This document shows, one piece after another, positions 16,510 to 25,919 of a DNA stretch of 64,000 nucleotides (position 1 is its first letter; the number at the start of each line of letters is the position of its first letter). The stretch comes from Fervidicoccaceae archaeon (lineage in GTDB: Archaea; Thermoproteota; Thermoprotei_A; Sulfolobales; Fervidicoccaceae): positions 62,001-126,000 of the forward strand of contig JAVYOA010000002.1 in NCBI GenBank assembly GCA_038734945.1, written 5' to 3'. Under the pieces are notes generated by a model, which was not told where the DNA came from, ran no database searches, and saw only the letters and a program-made list of their open reading frames with translations. The translations under genes were made by a program, and so were the position numbers.

Positions 16510-19134
16510 ATGCTTTCAGGCAATAAGGAGAAGAATGCAGTACTCTCTATGCTGCAGTCTTACACAGCAGAATGGGTAAAGGAAGTATTCGGTGAGCTCA
16601 CAGAGCCGCAGGTTAAGGCCATACCCCTTATAAAAAGTGGAATGAATGTCTTAATATCAAGTCCGACAGGAACTGGAAAAACGCTAGCAGCATTTCTCGG
16701 CCTGATTGATGATTTATTTAGGGCTGCCCAAGAAGGTAAGCTGGAAGAAAAAATCTACGCCGTTTATGTTTCCCCTCTCAGAGCACTGAACAATGATATA
16801 AAGAGAAATCTGATGGAGCCGATTGAAGGAATTAAAAAAATAGCAAAGGAAAAGTTTGGGATAAATCTGCCTGATCTGAGAGTTTCCGTGCGGACGGGTG
16901 ATACAACACAGAGCGAGAGACAGGCAATGCTGAAGAAACCCCCCCACTTTTTGATTACAACTCCAGAATCGCTTTCCTTGGTTCTCGTTTCTCCAAAGTT
17001 CAGAGAAAAGCTCAGAGGAATAAGATGGATAATTGTAGATGAAATTCATGAGATGGCAACATCGAAGAGGGGATCTAGTCTATCTTTAATGCTAGAGAGG
17101 CTCGAATGGCTAGCTGCTAGGCCAGTACAGCGAATAGGACTAAGTGCTACAATAGCTCCTCTGACTGAAGTAGCTAGGTTTCTAGGAGGCTACAATGATG
17201 ATGGCTCACCCAGACCTGTGAAGATAGTGGATGCAAGATTTAGAAAGCCATTTGATATAAAGGTAATAGTTCCCGTGAAAAATCTAATTAGAGCATCTGC
17301 TGAGGAGCTCAATGATGCCATTTATGCGAAGATAGCAGAGCTCATAACACAGCATAGGACAACCTTGGTTTTCACTAACACGAGAAGCGCCACGGAGAGA
17401 GTTGTCTACAAGTTGAAAGCAATCATGAGCAACAGCTCAATGATAAGCATGGATGATATTGAAGCTCACCACAGCAGCTTGAGCAGAAACATAAGATTGG
17501 ATGTAGAGGAAAAGCTGAAGAAAGGAGAGCTGAAAGTTGTCGTTTCTTCAACATCGCTCGAGATGGGCATAGACATCGGATATATAGATCTTGTTTTGAT
17601 GCTGAGCAGCCCCAAAAGCGTCAGCAGGCTTCTGCAGAGGGTTGGCAGAGCTGGACATAGGCTCACAAATGTGAGCAAGGGAAGGATCATCGTTGTTGAT
17701 AGAGATGATCTTGTGGAGTGCACGGTGTTGGCAAAGGCAGCGAAGGATAGAAAGATCGATAGGGCCTCGATACCTATTAAGCCTTTGGATGTTCTCGCTC
17801 AGAACATCGTTGCCATGAGCCTTGAGAGCAGGTGGAAAGTAGAAGATGCATATAGGTTAGTCAAGAGAGCCTATCCTTATCATGATCTCACGGAGGAGGA
17901 GTTCAGAGCAGTTTTGAATTATCTTGGAGGAGAGGAGAAAAGGCTCGAGGAGAACAATGTCTATAGAAAAATTTGGTACGATCCAAATGAGGGAGAATTT
18001 GGAAGAAAGAAAGGGGCAAGGATGATATACTATTTGAATCAGGGAACAATTCCAGATGAAGCGAAAATGAGGGTCTACCTGAAGGGAAAATTCTACATAG
18101 GAGATCTAGATGAGGGTTTTGTTCAGATTCTCTCTCCAGGTGATGTATTTGTTCTAGGAGGAAAAACTTACAAATTCAAGAAGATGAAAGGAAACAGAAT
18201 TTATGTTGAGGATGCCAAAGGAGAGAGACCTACAGTTCCTTCTTGGTACAGTGAAATGCTTCCTCTCGCTTTTGATTCTGCCCTACTTGTTGGCGAATTT
18301 AGGAGAAGGGTTGCTGAAGCCCTTGAGAAAAATGGAATGGATGTGGAGAGAGCAGCAGCACTTGTCTCTGAGGAAATGGATGTGGACCTGGATGCAGCGA
18401 GGGATATAGTGGAATATATAAAGGAGCAATATCTGTTCACAGGAGGAATAATAGCAAGCGATAAAACCATTCACTTGGAAATATATGATGATGAGAGGGG
18501 GAGAAATTTAATTTTTCATACCTTATTTGGTAGGAGAACAAACGATGCGCTTTCTAGAGCATATGCATTTGTGCTTTCCGAGATGCTAAGGGTTCCTGTG
18601 AGAGTAACTGTTAGTGATAACGCATTTATGCTCTCTATTGCGGAAAAGGCTGATGTGGATTTTGACAAGCTATTGGGCAGCGTAGATTCAGAAAACATTG
18701 AGGAGATCTTGAAGAGAGCCCTATCCAATACCGAGCTTCTGAAAAGGAGATTCAGGCATTGTGCACAGAGGGCTCTCATGATATTGAGAAACTACAAAGG
18801 ATGGGAGAGATCTCCTCATAGAATGCAGCTGAGCGCTCAGACAATACTGGAGGCTATAAAGAATGATCATTCTAATGTGGTCTTGAGAGAGGCTTACAGA
18901 GAAGTGATGGAGGACTACATGGATGTCAGGTCTGCAAAGCTCATAGTGGAGAGGATTAGGAAAGGAGATATTGAAGTTAAGATAACTGGGCCAAGTGATT
19001 TGCCGAGCCCGTTTTCCCACCATATAATAGCTATTGGCTATCAGGATATAGTGCTCATGGAAGATAGGAGAAAGCTGCTTCTGAGTCTTCACGAAAGAGT
19101 CGTTAGAAAGCTCAAGGAAAGAGGAATTATGTAG
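16510..19134 (+). CDS. lhr: Lhr-like SF2 DNA/RNA helicase
   Basis: 874 residues, the usual length of the archaeal Lhr core. It shows a Q-motif-like start (LTEPQVKAIP), Walker A SPTGTGKT (51-58), the DEIH box (VDEIHEM, about 180), motif III (GLSATIAP) and the C-terminal helicase motifs SSTSLEMGIDIG and QRVGRAGHR (about 349-387). These are followed by the winged-helix and Lhr-specific C-terminal domain. Lhr proteins unwind forked DNA or RNA-DNA hybrids and act in genome or RNA maintenance. A TATA-like CTTTAAAAAATG lies about 50 bases upstream. No obvious partner gene; monocistronic. Confidence 0.92.
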   Translation: MLSGNKEKNAVLSMLQSYTAEWVKEVFGELTEPQVKAIPLIKSGMNVLISSPTGTGKTLAAFLGLIDDLFRAAQEGKLEEKIYAVYVSPLRALNNDIKRNLMEPIEGIKKIAKEKFGINLPDLRVSVRTGDTTQSERQAMLKKPPHFLITTPESLSLVLVSPKFREKLRGIRWIIVDEIHEMATSKRGSSLSLMLERLEWLAARPVQRIGLSATIAPLTEVARFLGGYNDDGSPRPVKIVDARFRKPFDIKVIVPVKNLIRASAEELNDAIYAKIAELITQHRTTLVFTNTRSATERVVYKLKAIMSNSSMISMDDIEAHHSSLSRNIRLDVEEKLKKGELKVVVSSTSLEMGIDIGYIDLVLMLSSPKSVSRLLQRVGRAGHRLTNVSKGRIIVVDRDDLVECTVLAKAAKDRKIDRASIPIKPLDVLAQNIVAMSLESRWKVEDAYRLVKRAYPYHDLTEEEFRAVLNYLGGEEKRLEENNVYRKIWYDPNEGEFGRKKGARMIYYLNQGTIPDEAKMRVYLKGKFYIGDLDEGFVQILSPGDVFVLGGKTYKFKKMKGNRIYVEDAKGERPTVPSWYSEMLPLAFDSALLVGEFRRRVAEALEKNGMDVERAAALVSEEMDVDLDAARDIVEYIKEQYLFTGGIIASDKTIHLEIYDDERGRNLIFHTLFGRRTNDALSRAYAFVLSEMLRVPVRVTVSDNAFMLSIAEKADVDFDKLLGSVDSENIEEILKRALSNTELLKRRFRHCAQRALMILRNYKGWERSPHRMQLSAQTILEAIKNDHSNVVLREAYREVMEDYMDVRSAKLIVERIRKGDIEVKITGPSDLPSPFSHHIIAIGYQDIVLMEDRRKLLLSLHERVVRKLKERGIM

Positions 19135-19555
19135 CCTTTTCTTCTGAGCTTGTCCTTTCCTCTGCATGAGGAGACTTGGAGGATGCCCCCATTTTTCCTA
19201 TGCTAACTTCCAATATAGACAGCAAATAGCCTAAGAAAGAGCCGAGGAGAAATGTGTAGAGAAGAAAGTATGAATTGTTGTAGTAGTTGTAGAGAAGTGA
19301 TGCAATTATTCCAGCTCCAACATATGAGGCTACGAAGACAAACGAGGCGAAAAATACCCTGGAAAGCCAGCTGAGAAGCATTACGGCAATTGTTGCCAGT
19401 ATCAAGCTTGAAGTCTCGGAAATCCTTCCGCTGGTGATCTGCTTGATGAGAAATATGAATGTAGAGTATACTAATCCTAGCAGAGCTCCTCCTGCAAAGT
19501 CGCCTCCTTTTTCAGTGAGTATTTCCCTTCTTTTTTCAAGCACATCTTCAGTCAA
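19127..19555 (-). CDS. Small integral membrane protein
   Basis: 142 residues with four hydrophobic segments (about residues 20-38, 45-62, 66-84 and 94-112) and charged ends. The N-terminal tail MTEDVLEKRREILTEKG and C-terminal tail are hydrophilic. Start TTG at 19555 behind a GGTG. It is convergent with lhr and overlaps its end by 8 bases. No family recognised; function unknown. Confidence 0.6.
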   Translation of the reverse strand: MTEDVLEKRREILTEKGGDFAGGALLGLVYSTFIFLIKQITSGRISETSSLILATIAVMLLSWLSRVFFASFVFVASYVGAGIIASLLYNYYNNSYFLLYTFLLGSFLGYLLSILEVSIGKMGASSKSPHAEERTSSEEKAT

Positions 19556-19863
19556 GACGCAAGCACCCGATGATTCTTTTGCAGTTATTAAGGCTTCTCT
19601 GTATGGTTCATCAACTCTGTTTTGTGAGAATTTTGTTCAATATATTTTTATATTCATTATGCTATCAACCTTTTCCGCAATGGGAAGTATCTACATAAGC
19701 GCGCTGAAAGCCCTTAAACTTAACTTAGCTGATGGAGAAAATAAATTGATTTTCTAAGAGTATAGCAATTTTGATTTTTATCAATTCATTTATTGGCGTG
19801 TATTTAACTCAAGTTTATAATTTTTTCATTACATTGAAAAGAGATTGAGATGGGGGATCAGTT
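19556..19863. other. Intergenic region with promoter, no gene seen
   Basis: About 308 bases between divergently transcribed genes. The right part is AT-rich and holds a good TATA-like box (AGTTTATAATTTT, about 19814-19826) about 40-50 bases before the GTG at 19864, followed by a GGGGGATC ribosome binding site. I see no tRNA, repeat or convincing reading frame in the left part. Confidence 0.4.
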
Positions 19864-20730
19864 GTGAGGGTAGGAATAATAGGTTTTGGAAACATGGGGA
19901 GTGCAATAGCAAAAAGGCTCGTGCAACAGGGATATACAGTAGCAGGATGGAACAGAACGAAGGATAAAGTAACAAAAATTGAGGGCGTTGCTCCTCTTTC
20001 CTCTCAATGGGAAGTTTTGAAGAGCTCGGATATAACTCTAGTAGTATTGAGTGATGATGAGGCTGTCGAAAGTGTGATCCTTGAAAATGGGGAAATGTTG
20101 AGCAGTTTGCCGATGGGAACTGTTATAGCAAATGTTTCTACAATAACTCCATATATGAGCATGAGGCTTTACAGGGAGCTGAAAAGAAGAGGGTTGAAGT
20201 ACATAGAGGCTCCAGTTCTCGGAGGTCCTCAGGCAGCTCTCTCAGGTTCCCTAATATCTTTGATAGGTGGAGAAAGGGAGATGCTGAATGTAGCTAGAGA
20301 GGTTTTCAGGGCTGTAGCCAGAGAGATCTTCTATGCAGGAGAAGTCCCAAAGGCTGCTGCTTTGAAGCTGGTGTTTAACTCTGGCACGTTCACGGCTGTT
20401 GAATTAATTGGTGAAATGCTTTCCCTAGCATCTGCTTGGGAGATAGATACAGAGCTGGTGAAAGAAATAGCCTCAAAGACTGTCCTATCTCAACTTTTCT
20501 CCACATATTTGGAAAGAGGACTAGATCAAAAATTCCCGCCGGGATTCTATCTCGATCTTGTAGCAAAAGATCTCTCATATGCATTATTGTCGAGCAGAAA
20601 AGGAAGCAGCTTTATTCCATCCATAGCTGGGGCCTATGAAGCATATATATCTGCTGCTAGATCTGGCTTTGGAAAAAAGGATTATGCTTCCATTATAAGG
20701 TATCTTATGAGGGGGGCTAGTGAGCAATGA
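19864..20730 (+). CDS. 3-hydroxyisobutyrate dehydrogenase-family NAD(P)-dependent oxidoreductase
   Basis: 288 residues of the beta-hydroxyacid dehydrogenase family. The N-terminal Rossmann motif GIIGFGNMGSAIAKRL is at residues 4-19. The substrate-loop region reads EAPVLGGPQAALSGSL (about 116-131), and the catalytic-Lys region reads AALKLVFNSGT (about 164-174, Lys in the position of the family's catalytic Lys, N in KLxxN). It starts with GTG after GGGGGATC. It overlaps the thioredoxin-like gene by 4 bases (ATGA). The natural substrate (glyoxylate, succinate semialdehyde, hydroxyisobutyrate) cannot be told. Confidence 0.85.
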   Translation: MRVGIIGFGNMGSAIAKRLVQQGYTVAGWNRTKDKVTKIEGVAPLSSQWEVLKSSDITLVVLSDDEAVESVILENGEMLSSLPMGTVIANVSTITPYMSMRLYRELKRRGLKYIEAPVLGGPQAALSGSLISLIGGEREMLNVAREVFRAVAREIFYAGEVPKAAALKLVFNSGTFTAVELIGEMLSLASAWEIDTELVKEIASKTVLSQLFSTYLERGLDQKFPPGFYLDLVAKDLSYALLSSRKGSSFIPSIAGAYEAYISAARSGFGKKDYASIIRYLMRGASEQ

Positions 20731-21233
20731 GCTCTGAAGATGAACTCAAGAACATTCTCAACAAGCTCATATCAGAACTTCTTTCTAGAGCATCATCTGA
20801 AAATGAGGCTTTCATATATGAGGTTAATCCGACTTCTCCCAACGGTATATATTTTTTAAACGATGGGCATTGGAAACTCTATAGAGTTGACGGGCTTCCT
20901 CTTCATCCTGGCGAGCAGGGGGATGGAATATATGCTTTCTATTTTGATAACACCAAATGTGGCGCCTGCAGGAGATTTGATAGAGAGTGGTTCCCATTTG
21001 TTGAGAAGAACGCCACAAAGGCAAAGTTCTTCATAATCCTGTGCGATTGGTTTGCAAGGGAGTGCTCAAGCAAAGCTGCTTCATTGACATTCACTCTGAA
21101 TGAAGTGAGGGCTTCTCCCACGACTATCTTCTTTAAGGTTTTAGGAGGGGAAATAAAAGAACAGGAGAGGATCGAGGGGGTAGTTCAGAGACAGAAGCTG
21201 GAAGAAGTTCTGGAAAGGCTGATCAGCAAGTAG
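20727..21233 (+). CDS. Thioredoxin-fold protein with CGAC redox motif
   Basis: 168 residues. A beta strand then CGAC (FDNTKCGACRRFDREWFPF, about residues 69-87) gives a CXXC redox site at the start of a helix, as in thioredoxins. A later EVRASPTTIFF has the cis-Pro (SPT) that faces the active site. About 65 extra N-terminal residues precede the thioredoxin core. Translationally coupled to the dehydrogenase by ATGA overlap. Other cysteines (ILCDWFARECS) are unusual and may form a second disulfide. Electron donor and client are unknown. Confidence 0.75.
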   Translation: MSSEDELKNILNKLISELLSRASSENEAFIYEVNPTSPNGIYFLNDGHWKLYRVDGLPLHPGEQGDGIYAFYFDNTKCGACRRFDREWFPFVEKNATKAKFFIILCDWFARECSSKAASLTFTLNEVRASPTTIFFKVLGGEIKEQERIEGVVQRQKLEEVLERLISK

Positions 21234-21237
21234 TGGA

Positions 21238-22110
21238 TCACTCTTTGGCTCTGGATGTGAGGAGGAATGCCATTCCTACTATAGCAACGAACATTCCAGC
21301 AGCAATTGGATATGTTATGTTCTGGTTAACAATGAAATAGCTAAGGATTGTAGCACCAATCGGTTCTCCAAGTGCTATTGAGGATACAATCGAAGCTTTT
21401 TCCATTTTAAGAAGATAGTTCATAACTGTGTGCCCTCCAATCATTGGAATGATTGCCAGGAGTAGAAGATATTCCCAGCTTTTCTCACCAACAGAGAAAA
21501 AAGATATTCCATACATTTTGCCTATTATGAATACTGTGGCTGAAGCGAAGAGATAAGTGGGTACAGTATATGAGCTTAGGCTCACGTTCTTCTTCCTTGC
21601 TATCCTTCCAAGGAAGAAGTAGCCTGCTGCCATAACAGATGCTGTTCCTGAAAGGAGGCTCCCTTCAATCAATTGAAAATTGAATGGAGAAAGAAAGGGA
21701 TCCATCATTATAACAATTCCAGAAAATGCTATTAGCATACCGATTATTTCCCTCAATCTCAGAAGCTCCCTAAGAAAAACTCTCTCCATTACAGCAATTA
21801 CTGCAGGATATGTTACAACTATTGTAGTGCTGAGTGATACTGGAATGAGAAAGAGAGATGTCATCCAAAGCAGGAAGTGCAACCCAAGAAATGCCCCGGA
21901 GAGAAGTGAGAAGAGGGAGAAGCTGAATGGGTTATTCCTCTCAATTACGATCGAATATAATGCTATTATAGCTGAAGATATGAAAAGTCTCCAGAAAGCA
22001 GCATGAAATGCTGTGACTCCTGATAATAGAACAAGAACTGAGGCTGAAGATATGCTGAGCCAGGCTATAAAGAGAAGTGCCGTTGTCTTTCCAACTTCCC
22101 TCTGCTTCAT
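21238..22110 (-). CDS. DMT-superfamily (EamA) transporter
   Basis: 290 residues from the ATG at 22110 (MKQREVGK). A longer frame runs to 22212 but its first 34 residues look unlike the family and lie at the divergent tRNA promoter. About ten hydrophobic helices form two EamA repeats: the first ends around SGIVIMMDPF, the second carries GHTVMNYLLKMEKASIVSSIALGEPIGATIL, a typical EamA end signature. Substrate (amino acid, sugar phosphate, nucleotide sugar) unknown. Convergent with the thioredoxin-like gene with only 4 bases between the stops. Confidence 0.85.
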   Translation of the reverse strand: MKQREVGKTTALLFIAWLSISSASVLVLLSGVTAFHAAFWRLFISSAIIALYSIVIERNNPFSFSLFSLLSGAFLGLHFLLWMTSLFLIPVSLSTTIVVTYPAVIAVMERVFLRELLRLREIIGMLIAFSGIVIMMDPFLSPFNFQLIEGSLLSGTASVMAAGYFFLGRIARKKNVSLSSYTVPTYLFASATVFIIGKMYGISFFSVGEKSWEYLLLLAIIPMIGGHTVMNYLLKMEKASIVSSIALGEPIGATILSYFIVNQNITYPIAAGMFVAIVGMAFLLTSRAKE

Positions 22111-22222
22111 TCTTTTTCCCACAGAGCATAACTTTACAATTGCTTTAGAATTCAGAAAACAGTATAATTGAATAACTATAGTGAAAAATAAATAAATCGA
22201 TCTACCATTCAATAACGATATA

Positions 22223-22307
22223 GCGGGGGTGCCCGAGCATGGTCAAAGGGGTCGGACTTAGGCTCCGATGGAGGAGTCCTGCGTGGGTTCAAATCCCACC
22301 CCCCGCA
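22223..22307 (+). tRNA. tRNA-Leu (anticodon TAG)
   Basis: An 85-base class II tRNA with the same stems and variable arm as the tRNA-Leu at 11546. The anticodon loop is CTTAGGC, giving TAG for CUA codons. Discriminator A, no intron, no encoded CCA. An AT-rich TATA-like run (AAAATAAATAAATC, about 22183-22198) lies upstream, opposite the 5' end of the divergent DMT transporter gene. Confidence 0.95.
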
Positions 22308-22421
22308 CTCAATATAGTAGAGGATTACCGTTCATGAGAATGAAGAAGAATTAGAACTCCCTTGCTCCAAATGTTATTAATTTGTTTGAAATCAATGTTG
22401 AAACCAGAGGTATATTTGGAA

Positions 22422-23267
22422 ATGAGAGAAAGCTGTGAGGGTGCTGCAGTTTTTATAAATCCTGAAAGCAATGAAGCAGTTGCTTCTCTGGAGATTCTTT
22501 GGAAGGAAGCAAAAGAAATTGATTTGAATCTTTTTGTCGCAGAGGAAAGCCTGAACGGTAGAGAAAAAGAGATCAACTTACCTGTTTTTCCGTTAGAAAA
22601 GATTAAGCCCTGCTGGAGCATTATAGTTGGGGGGGATGGTACTCTTCTCAAAGCAGTGCGATTCGATAGAATAAGAAATTCTGTTATAGCAACTGTGGGC
22701 TCCGGCAGGAGGTGCTATTACTTTGATATAACAACAAGAGAAATTGAGGGTCTTTTGAAGAGATTGGTGAAGAGAAATTTCATCGAGCAACATCTTTGGA
22801 TGCTGGAAGCTAAAGGAGATGGGTTTAGAGAGAACTTCCTGAACGAAATAGTGATACATGGGGGAAGCATTAAAGTAATAGAGCTCAGAATATCAATAAA
22901 TGGGGATGAGCTCTACAGACTTGCAGGAGATGGGGTAATAATAGCAACATCTTCTGGTTCTACAGCCTACAGTTTAAGTGCAGGGGGACCAATAGTAGAT
23001 CCCCTTCTTTCTTCAATTGTAATCACTCCTCTCAGCTCCATGTCCCTTCATGCTAGACCAATAGTAGTAGATCCTTTTTCCACCATAGAAGTTGAAGTTC
23101 TGAAGAGAACAGGAAAAGAGAGAATGATCGTTGATGGTCAAGTTGATTTTCCAGTCCCAAGCAAAGTTGGAATTAGCCTTAACGAGGTACCATTGAGAAT
23201 TGCCAGAGTAAGGTGGATGAGGTTCTATGAAAGAGTTCTCAGAGGAAAATGCAGTAATAATTTTTGA
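22422..23267 (+). CDS. nadK: NAD kinase
   Basis: Phosphorylates NAD to NADP. The diagnostic motifs are GGDGTLLKAV (ATP/NAD-binding GGDG), NEIVIHGG (NE motif) and GDGVIIATSSGSTAYSLSAGGPIV (the conserved TPTGSTAYSLSAGGPIV-type region, here with SS in place of TP). The C-terminal VDGQ motif is present (MIVDGQVDF). An open frame runs back to 22362, but ATG 22422 with a GAGGT upstream gives 281 residues and begins just before the first strand (AAVFINP), so I prefer it. The 3' end overlaps the PIN-domain gene by 41 bases. Confidence 0.88.
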   Translation: MRESCEGAAVFINPESNEAVASLEILWKEAKEIDLNLFVAEESLNGREKEINLPVFPLEKIKPCWSIIVGGDGTLLKAVRFDRIRNSVIATVGSGRRCYYFDITTREIEGLLKRLVKRNFIEQHLWMLEAKGDGFRENFLNEIVIHGGSIKVIELRISINGDELYRLAGDGVIIATSSGSTAYSLSAGGPIVDPLLSSIVITPLSSMSLHARPIVVDPFSTIEVEVLKRTGKERMIVDGQVDFPVPSKVGISLNEVPLRIARVRWMRFYERVLRGKCSNNF

Positions 23268-23634
23268 TACAGCTGCCTTTCTTGCAGGCCTTCATCTGCT
23301 GATTGGAGGAAAAGTTGTTACAGTTGAAGAGGTGATCCAGGAAGTTAAAGACTCATACAGCGCTTCCAGGCTAGAGTACGGTGTGGAGGCAAACAAGGTG
23401 GAGCTATTGGAAGTGGGAAGGATCACGGTATCCTCAATCATTCCTGATGAGCTCCGTAGCAAGTTGAGCAGAACTGATCTGAAGATACTCCAGCTAGCTT
23501 ATGAAATGAAGAAAAAAGGAAAGAATGTTGTTGTACTAACTGATGACTATGCTCTCCAGAAATCGCTTCTATTTTTGAAAATTGATTTTAGGCCAGTAAG
23601 GCATAGAGGCATAAAGGAAAAAAAGATTGACTAG
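23227..23634 (+). CDS. nob1: Nob1-like PIN-domain endoribonuclease, zinc ribbon absent
   Basis: 135 residues. The PIN acidic residues are in place: D14 (IIFDTAAFLAG), E in VTVEEVIQEV (about 37), D in SRTDLKILQLA (about 80) and D in LTDDYALQ (about 102). Order and spacing fit archaeal Nob1, which cuts pre-16S rRNA at its 3' end in 40S/30S maturation. Known archaeal Nob1 proteins carry a C-terminal four-Cys zinc ribbon, but this one ends RHRGIKEKKID right after the PIN core, and the next gene overlaps the stop. Start ATG behind GGTGG inside nadK. A generic VapC-like role is the alternative. Confidence 0.7.
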   Translation: MKEFSEENAVIIFDTAAFLAGLHLLIGGKVVTVEEVIQEVKDSYSASRLEYGVEANKVELLEVGRITVSSIIPDELRSKLSRTDLKILQLAYEMKKKGKNVVVLTDDYALQKSLLFLKIDFRPVRHRGIKEKKID

Positions 23635-25919
23635 CCCGTTATTTTGTAAATAATCACTGCTACAAATATCTTATCCGTGCTTGTGCTGTAAATAGGATCA
23701 ACAACGATCCTGAATGGCTGCAGGTCATGGAATGGTTTGTCTTCTATTGTTGCGCCACTCACAAAGTCAATGAAGCTCACGTTCCCATGTATATCGAGGG
23801 GAGTGCCCCTCATTATTGAGGTATCGTTCATGTGATATACAGCATCTATCATCATTCTATATATAAGAGTGCTTTGCACGAGGGGATCTGTCCAGTTTGG
23901 TCCAACAACAGGATAGTTTGTACCCTGATATGGTATTGACTGAATAGCAAAGTAGGGAGAATATGCTGTGAGGTTTAGCCTTCCGCCAATTCTAAGCATC
24001 CATATGGACTTAGGTATATCTGCAAGTCCCACTGTTCCAGTATATATAGAGACGTATGGTCCTATTACCCAACTATCATTTGCTACCTGGTATGCTCTGA
24101 AAACATCAAAGACAGCAATATATGTATTGTTGGCAGGAGCTTTGAAGTCATTGAGTGCAATGCCTATGGTTTCATTCTCATTCTGGGCCGTGAGGGCCTG
24201 GGCAAGAAGTGCTATCTGTGTTCCGTTGATTGTTGCACCATCTGCTACTGTAGCCCTCCCAGTCATTACTGGGATCCAGTATCCGTAGTCCCACCAGGGC
24301 ATGAAAACGCTGTTGGGTGCTGTTTCATTCTTTATCACATCAAGCGCATATATCCATGCCTTGTTTTCAACAGCCAGCCCTATTCCTCCAGAGAGTATGA
24401 GAGGAGGTGCCCTTGCCTGAACAATTGTTGTTGAGAGCTGAAATCCTCCAATAACTATGAGAAAGATCAAGATGCTGGTCCATACTATTATTCCTATTTC
24501 ATCCACTTTTCTTGCATATTTCTTAGCTTTTTTCTCCTTCGTCTGCATCTGTATTGAAGCCTCGCTTATTCCAAAGCTCTTCGTGAGCAATTGCGATATG
24601 GGAGCTACACCCATGCCTCCTATAGCCGAAAGCATTGTGGCAACGAACATCAGCAAGTAAGATGCTCTGAGTCCCATGTATGTCACCAGGGGGACTAGGA
24701 AAACGAAGAGAATGTTGATTGGCTGTTTTTTCATGATAAATAGCCCATATACAAAGTAGACCCATGACAACAGCAATCCAAGAGCTGTCAACCTTATCAT
24801 CATTGATAAGCTGAGTGTTTGGTGCTCAGAGACAGAGGCAACAAGTGGATTGTTTGTCTCTATTCCGAGAAAATAGTAGGCTCTTCCTGAAATGTCCAAT
24901 AGGTTGAAGTAAATTGCAGTTAAACCCAACATGCCTACAGCAAGCAAGGTTCCTAAATATATAGTTCTCCAGGAGAGCTTTTCCTTTTTTCCGAAGGGGG
25001 TTCTGCCTAGAATATAATGCTCTGCAAATGCGATTGAATAGAGGGCGTAACCTCCAATTAGGAAGAGGCCTGCTCCTTTGATTATTGCAACGAAGGAGAC
25101 CGTTGGGGAAGTTGACTGAACTAGAAGAGAGATCAAAAGAAAAGCACCGAGAAATAGCTCTTCTCTCTTTTCTGGCTGCTTCACAATTGGATAGAGACCC
25201 ATGAAAATTCCTAGGATTAGGTCCACTATCTGGTATCCTCCCCAGCTCCAAGCAACCAGAGATAAAACAATTGCCGAGGTGATGGTATAGATCCACTTGC
25301 TCCTGTAAGCAGATGACTTTATCATTTTCACAAAGAGAAATAATCCAAGCAATATTGTCGGCTGGACCATTCCCAGCTTAACGAAGAAACCAGCATTTGT
25401 TCTATCAAGCGTTCCTGGAATAACGGCAGCAATGAAGGCTGAAAAGATGCCGGCTAGCTCGCCTCCGATCTCCCTGGCTAAAAGATATGAGAATAGAACG
25501 ATGAGGGCTCCTGCTATTGGGGGTTGGAGAACTGACCACTGCAGAACGGAGAGCCCAAAAATCTTTGCTATAGGATACGTTAGAGCTGCGAGCATCATGT
25601 TGAAAGGATAGTCCGTATTGGTTATATCCCTTCCCCATGGGTACCAGAAAATGTGTGTAGCATTGTTAGATGCTGTGAGAGTGTACCAAGACGATATTCC
25701 ATGCTCAACCAAGTAATTTGTGCCCCAGTACATAAAGTAGGGATCGGCCTCATCCAGATAGTAGCCATATAGGAAAATTCTTTGGATTCTTATGTAAAAT
25801 GCAAGAAAAGCTATGAGAATGGAGATAATTGCTCCTAATATCTTTCTCCTTCTATAAAGCTTGTCGAGAAATGATAGCTTGGTCTCACTACTTTCCTTGG
25901 TTTTTTGCATTTTCGACAT
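23631..25919 (-). CDS. aglB: Oligosaccharyltransferase AglB/STT3
   Basis: Transfers lipid-linked glycan to Asn in N-X-S/T sequons on the outer face of the membrane. About 762 residues from ATG 25919, which sits 6 bases after AAGGAG; a TTG 33 bases upstream lacks such a site. There are about 12-13 membrane spans in the first 500 residues, with the catalytic EADPYF (DXD-type, about 50) in the first external loop. The soluble C-terminal domain holds the signature WWDYGYW. Overlaps the PIN gene end by 4 bases on the opposite strand. It is likely to glycosylate surface proteins such as the Asn-rich pilus-operon proteins. Confidence 0.92.
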   Translation of the reverse strand: MSKMQKTKESSETKLSFLDKLYRRRKILGAIISILIAFLAFYIRIQRIFLYGYYLDEADPYFMYWGTNYLVEHGISSWYTLTASNNATHIFWYPWGRDITNTDYPFNMMLAALTYPIAKIFGLSVLQWSVLQPPIAGALIVLFSYLLAREIGGELAGIFSAFIAAVIPGTLDRTNAGFFVKLGMVQPTILLGLFLFVKMIKSSAYRSKWIYTITSAIVLSLVAWSWGGYQIVDLILGIFMGLYPIVKQPEKREELFLGAFLLISLLVQSTSPTVSFVAIIKGAGLFLIGGYALYSIAFAEHYILGRTPFGKKEKLSWRTIYLGTLLAVGMLGLTAIYFNLLDISGRAYYFLGIETNNPLVASVSEHQTLSLSMMIRLTALGLLLSWVYFVYGLFIMKKQPINILFVFLVPLVTYMGLRASYLLMFVATMLSAIGGMGVAPISQLLTKSFGISEASIQMQTKEKKAKKYARKVDEIGIIVWTSILIFLIVIGGFQLSTTIVQARAPPLILSGGIGLAVENKAWIYALDVIKNETAPNSVFMPWWDYGYWIPVMTGRATVADGATINGTQIALLAQALTAQNENETIGIALNDFKAPANNTYIAVFDVFRAYQVANDSWVIGPYVSIYTGTVGLADIPKSIWMLRIGGRLNLTAYSPYFAIQSIPYQGTNYPVVGPNWTDPLVQSTLIYRMMIDAVYHMNDTSIMRGTPLDIHGNVSFIDFVSGATIEDKPFHDLQPFRIVVDPIYSTSTDKIFVAVIIYKITG

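Noticed and set aside
21238-22212. Longer 324-residue form of the DMT transporter
   Set aside because: The extra 34 N-terminal residues run into the divergent tRNA-Leu promoter and do not look like the family N-terminus; ATG 22110 gives the normal length.
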